Below, one piece after another: positions 1 to 5,649 of a stretch of DNA of 13,632 nucleotides; the first letter of the stretch is position 1; each line of letters begins with the position of its first letter. The translations under genes were made by a program, and so were the position numbers. The notes under the pieces were generated by a model that did not search any database, was not told where the DNA came from, and saw only the letters and a list, made by a program, of their open reading frames with translations. Origin of the DNA: an uncultured Lentisphaeria bacterium (GTDB taxonomy: Bacteria > Verrucomicrobiota > Lentisphaeria > JABSQK01 > CAJWLW01); assembly GCA_913042885.1 (NCBI GenBank), contig CAJWLW010000103.1, forward strand, positions 1 through 13,632, in the 5' to 3' direction.

Positions 1-127
1 GCGTTCGGATACGGTAGATTCTCCGCAGAAAGCATTTCCCCCGGCCACAGGTGTGTCCTGTACCCATGAAAGCTATTTCCATTACCGCTATGATTTTCGC
101 CGTTGCCGTCGCCTTCGCCGTTGGCTG
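1..127. repeat. Direct repeat copy A, covering the start of the small membrane-protein gene
   Basis: This segment is repeated at 1362-1487 with about eight substitutions and one 1-nt deletion. It contains the leader, the start codon and the transmembrane-coding part of the small gene at 66-326. Similarity stops near 127, and the left limit cannot be seen because the repeat runs into the window edge. In this copy the reading frame is intact, so it appears to be the functional one. Confidence 0.85.
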
Positions 128-326
128 GCTTACCGGCAGCCATGCCGGATACACGGCCGGGGCCGAGTCGGAGCATGTGCGGATCGATGCCCTGGACGCT
201 CACACGACCATGAGTGCCCAGGCCCTGGAGTCCAAGCGGGTTCAGCGGGAGATCATCAAGATCCTGCTTGACCACTCGAGTCTGTACGAGGATCTCAGGG
301 CGCGGGCCTCCAGCAGTCCGCATTGA
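66..326 (+). CDS. Small single-pass membrane protein, unknown function
   Basis: An 86-residue protein starting at ATG 66 (MKAISITAM); a GTG at 51 is an alternative in-frame start. Residues about 3-27 form one hydrophobic segment with a short basic N-terminus, which predicts an N-terminal membrane anchor or uncleaved signal. The remaining ~58 residues are charged and probably helical (ESEHVR, SKRVQREIIKIL). The ribosome-binding site is weak: only AGGTG at about 49-53. The frame ends at TGA 324-326, but the same frame continues with coding-like codons to TAA 390-392, so the gene may be nonsense-truncated. A start-less copy of its 5' end lies at 1362-1487. I do not recognise the family. The anchor-plus-helix layout is shared by many unrelated small envelope proteins, so no function is assigned. 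Confidence 0.55.
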   Translation: MKAISITAMIFAVAVAFAVGWLTGSHAGYTAGAESEHVRIDALDAHTTMSAQALESKRVQREIIKILLDHSSLYEDLRARASSSPH

Positions 327-392
327 TCTGGGCATCTGATCGACCTGCGCGCTGCCGCCAGGATCGAGTACGAGATCGAGATGCCGGAGTAA
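327..392 (+). other. Coding-like in-frame extension after the TGA stop
   Basis: Directly after TGA 324-326 the same frame stays open for 21 codons to TAA 390-392. It encodes a peptide containing HLIDLRAAARIEYEIEMPE, and nearly all its codons end in G or C, as expected of coding DNA here. It may be the original C-terminus of the small membrane protein, cut off by a nonsense mutation. It has no obvious start of its own. Confidence 0.35.
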
Positions 393-407
393 ACGGCGCA
401 CCCGGGA

Positions 408-423
408 ACCGTCTTACGACGGT
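408..423. terminator. Short hairpin between convergent genes
   Basis: ACCGTC (408-413) and GACGGT (418-423) form a perfect 6-bp stem with the 4-nt loop TTAC. It lies between the end of the small membrane-protein gene and the end of the convergent prepilin gene (457). There is no T-run on either side, so intrinsic termination is only a possibility. Confidence 0.25.
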
Positions 424-456
424 ATGTACTACGAGCGTGGGTTCTGCGAAAGTTTG

Positions 457-1224
457 CTAGTACCGAAAATAATATGGCCCGCCGGTAAAGCCGCAGTTCT
501 CAGCCACGAACCTGAACTCTCTTCTCGGGGCGGTGACATGACCGTCGCCCCAAAGCAGGCTGCCGGGTTCATGCAACGCCTCAGGGACGGTACTGCCCCA
601 TCCTTTGCTGGGATTCTCGCAGGCGATTACGGAATCGGATTCAACCGGAATTGTTCGCGGGGCGTCGTTGTTCGGCTGATCTTTCCAGCCGTCTGTCCCG
701 GTGCAGTAATCTTCCTTCAGCATGAAAAACAGAATCGTGGTCGAGCTTGTGTGCCTGTAGTTCTGAGCTGCGCCCTGCACGTGAAATTTGTCGGCATACT
801 TGGTGTTGTTGTCGGCACCGACCGGCACCCACGAATTCTCCGGCCATAATTCGGGATTGGAGAAGGGGCAATGCAGGAGTTTCTCCGGCACACCGCTGCA
901 GATATCGATCAGGTTTTCGCGAATATTGGTCGTGTTGCCGGAGTTCCAGAAAATTGTCCAGTGTGACATCGGGCCTGGAAAGGTCTGATCGTTGTCGCCC
1001 CAGTAATTGAACGCACCCCCGCCGATCTGTCTGAAATTGTTCATGCAGACGATGACCTGTGCCTTACGTTTCGCCTCCGACAGCGCCGGCATCAGCATCG
1101 CCACGAGGATGGCGATCACGGCGATCACCACCAGCAGTTCGATCAGTGTGAAACACTGACGAACTGGCCTTGTGAGCTTACGAACCACCAAAAGCTCTAC
1201 CAGGGTAAAGCACCGCTGTCTCAT
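457..1224 (-). CDS. Prepilin-like (type II pseudopilin-type) protein with doubled N-terminal signal
   Basis: A 255-residue protein with a type IV prepilin/pseudopilin N-terminus. FTLIELLVV (residues 25-33) is followed by the hydrophobic stretch [15 protein letters not shown] and a charged turn, as in the many Lentisphaera-type proteins that prepilin peptidase cleaves and methylates before the Phe. The Glu after the Phe-Thr-Leu-Ile run, normally needed for processing and assembly, is present. A second motif, FTLVELLVV, occurs at residues 6-14 without a following transmembrane stretch. The C-terminal part has a variant of the processing-associated H-X9-DG motif: H218, eight residues, then DG (LLWGDGHV). 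ATG 1224 is chosen because GGAGG lies at 1239-1243; a longer frame reaching 1428 would translate the neighbouring repeat and is unlikely. It probably acts in the envelope or in secretion. No pilus assembly genes are nearby, as is usual for these scattered genes. Confidence 0.85.
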   Translation of the reverse strand: MRQRCFTLVELLVVRKLTRPVRQCFTLIELLVVIAVIAILVAMLMPALSEAKRKAQVIVCMNNFRQIGGGAFNYWGDNDQTFPGPMSHWTIFWNSGNTTNIRENLIDICSGVPEKLLHCPFSNPELWPENSWVPVGADNNTKYADKFHVQGAAQNYRHTSSTTILFFMLKEDYCTGTDGWKDQPNNDAPRTIPVESDSVIACENPSKGWGSTVPEALHEPGSLLWGDGHVTAPRREFRFVAENCGFTGGPYYFRY

Positions 1225-1256
1225 TTTGTGTTTTGTGTCCTCCGTCGCCCACTCTG

Positions 1257-1286
1257 AGTATAATATGCAATCGCCAGATATGCGAA
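1257..1286 (-). promoter_or_regulatory. Candidate sigma-70 promoter for the prepilin-like gene
   Basis: Read leftward: -35-like TTCGCA (1281-1286, four of six consensus positions), an 18-nt spacer, and -10-like TATACT (1257-1262, five of six). Transcription would begin near 1250, just before the GGAGG ribosome-binding site at 1239-1243. The position is sensible, but the consensus used is the general bacterial one. Confidence 0.4.
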
Positions 1287-1361
1287 CGTGGAGATCTGCC
1301 GCTTGTCGGCAGTATCTCATGGGTGGCGTGGTTTGCGGGGCCGCCCATCTGCTGTCAATTA

Positions 1362-1487
1362 GTGTTCGGATACGGTAGCTTCTCCGCAGAAAGCATTTTC
1401 CCCGGCCACAGGTGTGTCCTGTACCCATAAAGCTATTTCCATTACCGCAATGATTTTCGCCGTTGACGCCGCCTTCGCCGTTAGCTG
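1362..1487. pseudogene. Direct repeat copy B: start-less fragment of the small membrane-protein gene
   Basis: Corresponds to copy A at 1-127 with about 94% identity by eye. A single missing G turns the start region CCCATGAAAGC into CCCATAAAGC, which removes the ATG and shifts the frame. The similarity ends inside what would be the transmembrane segment, so only a 5' gene fragment remains. It lies upstream of the prepilin gene, which therefore sits between two direct repeats about 1.36 kb apart. Confidence 0.8.
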
Positions 1488-1542
1488 TCGGTTAAGCCTA
1501 AGCCCAGGACGTGCGACAACCAGTCACCGTCAAATGGTTTGC

Positions 1543-3150
1543 TTATAGGCCGATGGCAGCAAGAAAGTCGTCGACGCATTGGTCGATCTCATCCTGGAGG
1601 CAACTGTCCGGGGCAGCGGCCTCGATGTGCAGGCGGATGACTTCGCTCAGATCCTGTGTGTTGGAGGTGCCGAAGTCGCCGACATCGAGTTCTTCGCAGA
1701 GGCTCTGGGCAACATCGGGGGGGCATTCGCACATGATCGGTGGGTCGTTGGTGTTGACTACCGTTACTGTTCTGGTGACAGTGGCTGCCGAGTTGCCCGA
1801 GGCGTCAGTGGCGTCGTAGTGAATTTCATAGACGCCAATTCTGGCAAGGTTCACCACAGCACCGCTAACATGAACATCGTTAGAAATATCGCCATCAAAA
1901 GCGTCATGTGCCGTAGCACCGGGATCAACATAATTACCTTCCCGGGTTGCCTCCAGCGTCATGTTCGCGTCACCGTTAAGTGTGATCACCGGCGCCAGGG
2001 TATCCTGCACCTGTAGAGCCTGTTGTTTTTGGGCGGTATTGTTGACACTGTTGGCGCCATAAATGCCCGCAGCATCACTGACCACGACGGTGACCAGGAA
2101 ATCACCCAGTGTCATCGTGTCGACCAGCGCCGCCGCATCGGCATAGGACAGATCAGATCCAAGTTCCGTTTGGGTCGTGGTATTGTGGACTGCGTAGCGG
2201 ATCTGGTCGGTCAGATCACCATCTATATTGTCATGGGCAGTGGATTGGCCCAGTTCCCAGTCCGATCCGGCCTGGATAACCTGCGACTGGCCACCAGCCA
2301 GGCTGATCGACGGTTCCTCCAGGTCATTGAGTATCAACGCGAACACCACCTGCTCGGCATGATTACCACTGTCATCCTGAACGTCATATTTGAACAGGTA
2401 CGTACTCCGCCGGGTCAAGTCGACCTGCGACTGCACGCTTGTTTGCCCATCACCATCGAGGTCAATTAGTTGGATCCTCATAGCGACCTCAACCGAGTCA
2501 TCGACCCGGTCCCAGGCCGTGGCGGTTGGCAGGAGCAGCTCAACTGAATTCGCCGCCGACTTTATAGTCCAGTCCTGCCGGCTCTTGACCGCACTGCCGT
2601 CGGGCTGGGTATACGAAAGATCGTGTTCCCGATAGATGGGGTTGGTCAACCGAAACGCCTCACCCACCAGGTTCTCACTGGTCGATTGATGTTGCGATTC
2701 ATTGACGTTGTTTTCACCGCCCAAGCCCGTCTGGGTATTATCGCCAACATGGATCACAATATCTTCAAGTGACAGCGTGATCACCGGCGGCAGGGTGTCT
2801 TGAACTTCAACACTTCTTGTCGTCGGCTCCGCGGACTGGCCGCTAGCGTCTGTACAGTTGTACTGGATTGTATAGGTGCCCGGGACCCGCATATTGACAA
2901 TCTGGCCGGAAACCACCACGACGTGGTTCAGATTGCCGTCAACATTGCTGGTACATGTTGCACCCAAATCTATGTACTGACCATTCCGGGTTGCCTCCAG
3001 CGTCATGTTCGCGTCCCCGACAAGCGTGATCACCGGGGGAACTTTGATTTTGACGATAGGACCTACGTCAAAATCAAAGGTGGCAACGTAATCGGCAAAC
3101 GTCGATGTAAGCAGCAAAAGCATTGAGATAGACATTAAACGTGCAGACAT
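1543..3150 (-). CDS. Secreted multi-domain protein with DUF5011/Ig-like repeats
   Basis: A 535-residue protein with a Sec-type signal peptide (residues 1 to about 19, LLLLTSTFA then D). Ig-like folds of the DUF5011/HYR type follow at about 38-117, 119-276, 278-383 and 385-466. Domains 1 and 4 are clearest: PVITL, GDANMTLEATR, a G-ATA turn, a D-GD(I/L) turn, YTIQYN or YEIHYD, then DASGNSA and a closing strand. Domain 2 holds a long insert and a DxDxDGxxS calcium-loop motif (LIDLDGDGQTS, about 228-238). The tail (467-535) has five cysteines (C474, C476, C485, C517, C525) and no recognised anchor or sorting signal. AAGGA sits a few bases before ATG 3150. Such repeats usually build extracellular adhesins, matrix proteins or rigid spacers; no enzymatic domain is visible. 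The specific role is unknown. Confidence 0.8.
   Translation of the reverse strand: MSARLMSISMLLLLTSTFADYVATFDFDVGPIVKIKVPPVITLVGDANMTLEATRNGQYIDLGATCTSNVDGNLNHVVVVSGQIVNMRVPGTYTIQYNCTDASGQSAEPTTRSVEVQDTLPPVITLSLEDIVIHVGDNTQTGLGGENNVNESQHQSTSENLVGEAFRLTNPIYREHDLSYTQPDGSAVKSRQDWTIKSAANSVELLLPTATAWDRVDDSVEVAMRIQLIDLDGDGQTSVQSQVDLTRRSTYLFKYDVQDDSGNHAEQVVFALILNDLEEPSISLAGGQSQVIQAGSDWELGQSTAHDNIDGDLTDQIRYAVHNTTTQTELGSDLSYADAAALVDTMTLGDFLVTVVVSDAAGIYGANSVNNTAQKQQALQVQDTLAPVITLNGDANMTLEATREGNYVDPGATAHDAFDGDISNDVHVSGAVVNLARIGVYEIHYDATDASGNSAATVTRTVTVVNTNDPPIMCECPPDVAQSLCEELDVGDFGTSNTQDLSEVIRLHIEAAAPDSCLQDEIDQCVDDFLAAIGL
1942..1992. repeat. Intragenic DNA repeat, copy in DUF5011-like domain 4
   Basis: Nearly identical to 2986-3036, including an uninterrupted 30-nt match (1942-1971 against 2986-3015). 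It encodes the PVITL to LEATR strand of the domain. The nucleotide identity is higher than the rest of the two domains would predict. Confidence 0.8.
2986..3036. repeat. Intragenic DNA repeat, copy in DUF5011-like domain 1
   Basis: Partner of 1942-1992. The flanking domain sequence is much more diverged, so this block looks like a recent copy or gene conversion between the first and last Ig-like repeats. Confidence 0.8.
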
Positions 3151-3193
3151 TTTCCTTTTCTTTTTCCTGCTGACCCTTTTTTAAGGAATTTCT

Positions 3194-3212
3194 GAGTCGA
3201 ACCATTCGGCTC
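3194..3212. other. 8-bp hairpin in the leader of the DUF5011 gene
   Basis: Bases 3194-3201 (GAGTCGAA) pair with 3205-3212 (TTCGGCTC) around a CCA loop, with one G-T wobble. On the minus strand it falls 44-62 nt before the start codon of the secreted repeat protein. No T-run follows. It could be an mRNA leader structure; its function is unknown. Confidence 0.35.
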
Positions 3213-3397
3213 GGAAGCCCGCCGGTTGGGTAGGATCATCACTGGCCAATCCGGGGGAGGATACACGGTCTTAAGGATTGATTACGTATAGGCTCCCAGC
3301 TGCCCAGTCCATGGCGTCATGAAGCGACGACGATAGATTTCGCTCCTAATCGAGTCTCTTGTGGCTGTTTGGCATTACTCTGTCCAACCAAGGACTG

Positions 3398-3426
3398 TGT
3401 ATAAGAAAAATACTGCCAAATTTCAA
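3398..3426 (-). promoter_or_regulatory. Candidate sigma-70 promoter for the DUF5011 protein
   Basis: Read leftward: TTGAAA (3421-3426), exactly 17 nt, then TATACA (3398-3403). Hexamer matches are five of six and four of six to the general consensus. It points toward the secreted repeat protein and would give an untranslated leader of about 240 nt containing the hairpin at 3194-3212. Confidence 0.4.
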
Positions 3427-3441
3427 GGTTTCTTTTCCGGC

Positions 3442-3554
3442 GGTAATGGCGGTAAACTTCATGGGCGATGGCATCAGCGTGGCAGAAAATTTTCAATGAC
3501 TGTCAAAAATTGTCGGTAAATTAAACTAATAAGTAGCAGGTAAATGGGGGTAAA
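3442..3554 (+). repeat. Clustered GGTAAA motifs beside the tRNA fragment
   Basis: GGTAAA occurs at 3451, 3515, 3539 and 3549, with GGTAAT at 3442; the last overlaps the start of the tRNA fragment. A second short direct repeat, GACTGTC, lies at 3498-3504 and 3556-3562. Irregularly spaced short repeats next to a tRNA 3' end resemble arm-type integrase binding sites. That reading is inference, and an AT-rich region could produce such motifs by chance. Confidence 0.35.
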
Positions 3555-3590
3555 GGACTGTCAGCGGTTCGAGTCTGCTCATTGGCTCCA
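3549..3590 (+). pseudogene. 3' half of a tRNA (possibly tRNA-Thr), likely attachment-site remnant
   Basis: The T arm is complete: AGCGG (3563-3567) pairs with CTGCT (3575-3579) around the T-loop TTCGAGT (3568-3574), which fits TTCRANN with the conserved G-C closing pair. Then follow a 7-nt acceptor strand CATTGGC (3580-3586), discriminator T and encoded CCA (3588-3590). Upstream, AGGAC could be the 3' anticodon stem strand after GGTAA, which would make GGT the anticodon and give a four-base variable loop. The matching 5' acceptor strand GCCAATG, D arm and 5' anticodon stem are absent. The fragment begins about at the anticodon loop, a common crossover point for tyrosine integrases. It is not a functional tRNA gene. 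The Thr identity is tentative. Confidence 0.65.
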
Positions 3591-3632
3591 ATAAAATCGC
3601 CGTAAAATGGCTATGGCTAATAGGATTTTATT
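3590..3632. repeat. AT-rich inverted repeat after the tRNA fragment
   Basis: AATAAAATC (3590-3598) and GATTTTATT (3624-3632) are perfect inverted repeats separated by 25 nt, followed by a T/A-rich run. It begins at the last base of the CCA and ends 44 bp from the Rieske stop. It may be a weak bidirectional terminator or part of an attachment site. Confidence 0.3.
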
Positions 3633-3676
3633 ATTTTTATCTTGGTAACACTGATAATGTGACAGAGAGCGTATGG

Positions 3677-4021
3677 CTAGACCTCTACGCTCACGACACC
3701 GTTCTTGATGACTACGGGGAACGTCCTGACCCGGACGTTGTCCGCGTGGCATGCGCTGCCATCGGTGACATCGATCTCCCAGTTGTGCCACGGGCACCGG
3801 ACAATCAGTCCGTCCTTTTCGGCATGGTAGTTGCCTGCTGTATCGATCATCCGCCGGCACGTGACGACGCCGCATGACAGCGGTGCGCCCTGATGCGGGC
3901 ATTGGTCGAGCAAGGCGTAGACGTCATCGCCGCGGCGCACCAGCACCAGGCAATGCTTTTCAACGATGACCGGCCGCATGCCGCCGTCGGGGATCTCATT
4001 GAGTTTACAGATTTCGGTCAT
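3677..4021 (-). CDS. Rieske [2Fe-2S] ferredoxin-like protein
   Basis: A 114-residue soluble protein with both Rieske cluster-binding boxes: C41-P-H43 (CPHQGAPLS) and C76-P-W-H79 (CPWHNWEID). The 32 residues between them exceed the 15-17 usual in ferredoxin-type Rieske proteins, but I believe related stand-alone members have similar spacing. There is no transmembrane segment, signal peptide or fused oxygenase domain, so it should be a cytoplasmic electron carrier or a small redox subunit. It lies 56 bp downstream of the amidohydrolase on the same strand, which suggests co-transcription. The start at 4021 has no Shine-Dalgarno sequence; the leader instead carries CTCC-rich sequence from the REP-like element, so it may depend on translation from upstream. 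The substrate partner is unknown. Confidence 0.88.
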   Translation of the reverse strand: MTEICKLNEIPDGGMRPVIVEKHCLVLVRRGDDVYALLDQCPHQGAPLSCGVVTCRRMIDTAGNYHAEKDGLIVRCPWHNWEIDVTDGSACHADNVRVRTFPVVIKNGVVSVEV

Positions 4022-4030
4022 AATGCGGAG

Positions 4031-4079
4031 GTGTCAGGAGACGCCCGACACCTGTCTCCTGAACTGACACCTGTCTCCT
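4031..4079. repeat. REP-like palindromic element between amidohydrolase and Rieske genes
   Basis: GACACCTGTCTCCT is present twice as a direct repeat (4047-4060 and 4066-4079). An inverted arm, GTGTCAGGAGAC (4031-4042), pairs with GTCTCCTG (4054-4061) and GACAC (4066-4070), with an AACT bulge. The element fills nearly all the 56-bp gap, and its last bases overlap the amidohydrolase stop codon. The layout resembles REP/BIME-type elements that are dispersed between genes; copy number in the genome cannot be judged here. Confidence 0.65.
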
Positions 4080-5121
4080 ACTCTATCCCATACCAAGTGG
4101 CCGCATTTTTACTGAAGATCCGGTGTTCGAGCGCTTCGCCCAGGCGGAACGGGCGCAAGGCGCGGTCTGGTGCGTCAAAGTCCCAGTGTGGATAGTCGGT
4201 GGCGAACATCAGCATGTCGTCGCTGCCGATATGCTCCAGCATCTGCTTGAGGTGTTCGGGGTTCTCGGGTTCCTCGATCGGTTGTGTGGTGAAGCGGAAA
4301 CTCTCGCGGATGATCTCGCTGGGCGGGCGGTCGAGCCAGGGCACTTCCAGGCGGCAACCGCGCCAGTCCTTGTCGAAGCGCCACATCAGCGCCGGCAACC
4401 AGGCGATGCCGCACTCGATGATGCTGACCTTCAGCGCCGGGTACTTCTGAAAGACCCCCTCGGAAACCAGGCTGACGACGTGAGCCATCGCCGACTGCGC
4501 CAGGTTGACGTGGTGCTCGAGGTAAAACGACGGTCTGGCACCTGTGGCCATCGCGGGTTGGACGCCGCCCCAGTGAATGCCGATCAGCAGTCCGTGCTTT
4601 TCCGCGGCGGCCCAGATCGGGTGGAAATGACGTTGACCGTAGAGTGCGCCGGTGGAAACGGAAAAGATGATCTGTCGCACGCTCGGGTGGTCGCCGACAC
4701 GCTCGATCTCGCGCACCGCCATATCGGCATCGCCCCACGGCACAATCATCGAGCCGATCATCCGCGGGTCCTGCTCATACCAACACTCGATGAGAAAGTC
4801 GTTGGCGGCGGCGCACATGGCGGCGGCGAAATCGATATTCGGCTGGATATCGACGGCATAGAGCGGATTCATTACCGCGTAGTCGATCTTCCAATGGTCG
4901 AAATGCTGTTGCTGCATGAAGGCAAGATCCCCGCCGGGGATCTTGCCGCTCGGCGGGTGGGCGTCCGCCCGCGCCGCGTATGGCTTCATCTTCGGATACG
5001 CGCTGCCGCCCGGGCCTTTGAATCCGGACTCCTTCACATACCGCTGCCAGACGACGGGCAAATAGGGGATCAATTCATCGATGCAGTTGATGGCGCAGTG
5101 AACGTCGGCGTCGATCAGCAT
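4078..5121 (-). CDS. Amidohydrolase-superfamily protein (Amidohydro_2, PF04909-like)
   Basis: A 347-residue metal-dependent hydrolase or decarboxylase of the TIM-barrel amidohydrolase-2 type. Visible landmarks are the N-terminal metal-site motif with Asp replacing the first His (DADVH, D6 and H8), a central H183 (GIHWGG), the ECGIAWLPALMWRFDKDW motif (236-253), and the C-terminal FATDYPHWDFD with metal-site D309. Family members hydrolyse or decarboxylate cyclic and aromatic acids, ACMSD-like; the exact substrate cannot be read. The length is typical and the gene looks intact. AAGGTGA (5127-5133) lies 5 nt before the ATG and overlaps by one base the stop of a 32-aa zinc-ribbon ORF. A Rieske protein follows, a pairing consistent with a small oxidation module. 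No secretion signal is seen, so it is probably cytoplasmic. Confidence 0.9.
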   Translation of the reverse strand: MLIDADVHCAINCIDELIPYLPVVWQRYVKESGFKGPGGSAYPKMKPYAARADAHPPSGKIPGGDLAFMQQQHFDHWKIDYAVMNPLYAVDIQPNIDFAAAMCAAANDFLIECWYEQDPRMIGSMIVPWGDADMAVREIERVGDHPSVRQIIFSVSTGALYGQRHFHPIWAAAEKHGLLIGIHWGGVQPAMATGARPSFYLEHHVNLAQSAMAHVVSLVSEGVFQKYPALKVSIIECGIAWLPALMWRFDKDWRGCRLEVPWLDRPPSEIIRESFRFTTQPIEEPENPEHLKQMLEHIGSDDMLMFATDYPHWDFDAPDRALRPFRLGEALEHRIFSKNAATWYGIE

Positions 5122-5132
5122 TCAGGTCACCT

Positions 5133-5231
5133 TCAATCGGGCGTGCCGCACATGAGAGATTTGCCCCACCTATCTTCTGGGATTTTTAGTGATTGCTCGC
5201 AGTGGGGACAGTTAAACTCGACATCACTCAT
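5133..5231 (-). CDS. Truncated zinc-ribbon peptide, 32 aa
   Basis: A 32-codon ORF beginning MSDVEFNCPHCEQSLKIPED, with C8-P-H-C11 and C28. This resembles the N-terminal zinc ribbon (CPHC, about 15-20 residues, then CPxC) that heads many PVC-group proteins. The second knuckle is broken: C28 is followed by GTPD and the stop, so the fourth cysteine is missing. AGGA lies 6 nt upstream of the ATG (5238-5241). The stop is 11 nt before the amidohydrolase start and touches that gene's ribosome-binding site. It may be a gene stub left by a deletion, or a translated leader coupled to the amidohydrolase. A three-cysteine site seems unlikely to hold zinc well unless it dimerises or uses another ligand. 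Confidence 0.5.
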   Translation of the reverse strand: MSDVEFNCPHCEQSLKIPEDRWGKSLMCGTPD

Positions 5232-5248
5232 GCTATATCCTGTTTCTT

Positions 5249-5365
5249 CTACTCGTCGAACGTTTGCCCTGACCAACTGGTGGAAGCTGCATCTGCACGG
5301 TTGTCAGCGGTATGGTCGAGGGTTTTGTTGAGTTCCTGGGCTTTCCTCAATTGACATGTTTCCAC
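5249..5365 (-). CDS. Possible 38-aa ORF upstream of the zinc-ribbon stub
   Basis: A GTG-started frame (VETCQLRKAQELNKTLDH...) ends at TAG 5249-5251, 17 nt before the zinc-ribbon ATG. AAGGA lies 4 nt before the GTG. The product is short, polar and probably partly helical, with no recognisable domain. Support comes only from the good ribosome-binding site and the tight spacing with the following genes (17, 11 and 56 nt along the cluster). It may be chance or the tail of a decayed gene, as the same frame stays open for some codons upstream of the GTG. Confidence 0.25.
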   Translation of the reverse strand: METCQLRKAQELNKTLDHTADNRADAASTSWSGQTFDE

Positions 5366-5600
5366 AGGTTCCTTCTCAAGATGTCGGACACGTCCATTGG
5401 CGAGATGCGAAATTCCTCGTCAGTTGTCGAGCGTCTTGATCGGTGCGTTCAATCGTCTTGTTGACAAATAGGAGTCCCTGCGCTGTGCACAGTAGCCGAG
5501 TATGTACGCCCTGACAAGCGGAAGGCGGATGCCCGTCCAGGAGAGACCACCGTCGCAACCGGACGACAGGCACGGGAGCGGCATTAGCGCCTGAAGGGAT

Positions 5601-5649
5601 AGGGGTATGCCGGCAGACCTGATTCGTTGCAAGGCGGGAGGGGTATGCC
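5601..5649. repeat. Two 11-bp direct repeats (AGGGGTATGCC)
   Basis: AGGGGTATGCC occurs at 5601-5611 and 5639-5649, 38 bp apart start to start. It could be a pair of protein-binding sites upstream of the amidohydrolase cluster, or chance. No symmetry is visible within the motif. Confidence 0.3.

Larger units (their letters stand above)
3151..3676. other. Gene-poor region between the repeat protein and the Rieske gene
   Basis: No convincing protein gene was found on either strand. It holds the candidate leader hairpin (3194-3212), a candidate leftward promoter (3398-3426), clustered GGTAAA motifs (3442-3554), a tRNA 3' half (3549-3590) and an AT-rich inverted repeat (3590-3632). It is clearly more AT-rich than the flanks from about 3400 on, which fits an integration or attachment region. 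No integrase gene is in the window. Confidence 0.6.

Noticed and set aside
324..326. TGA as a selenocysteine codon
   Set aside because: No selenoprotein family resemblance and no clear SECIS-like hairpin directly downstream; other genes use TGA as a normal stop.
1225..1428. Longer 323-residue version of the prepilin-like protein
   Set aside because: The extra N-terminus would translate the reverse of the repeat copy, has no ribosome-binding site at its start, and would bury the prepilin signal.
3720..3905. Unusually long spacer between the Rieske motifs as a novelty
   Set aside because: I recall similar spacing in related stand-alone Rieske proteins, so it is probably family-typical.
4123..5331. 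402-codon plus-strand frame opposite the amidohydrolase
   Set aside because: Antisense shadow of a clear amidohydrolase; long opposite frames are common in GC-rich coding DNA. The same applies to long plus-strand frames at 7396-8403 and 10383-11528.
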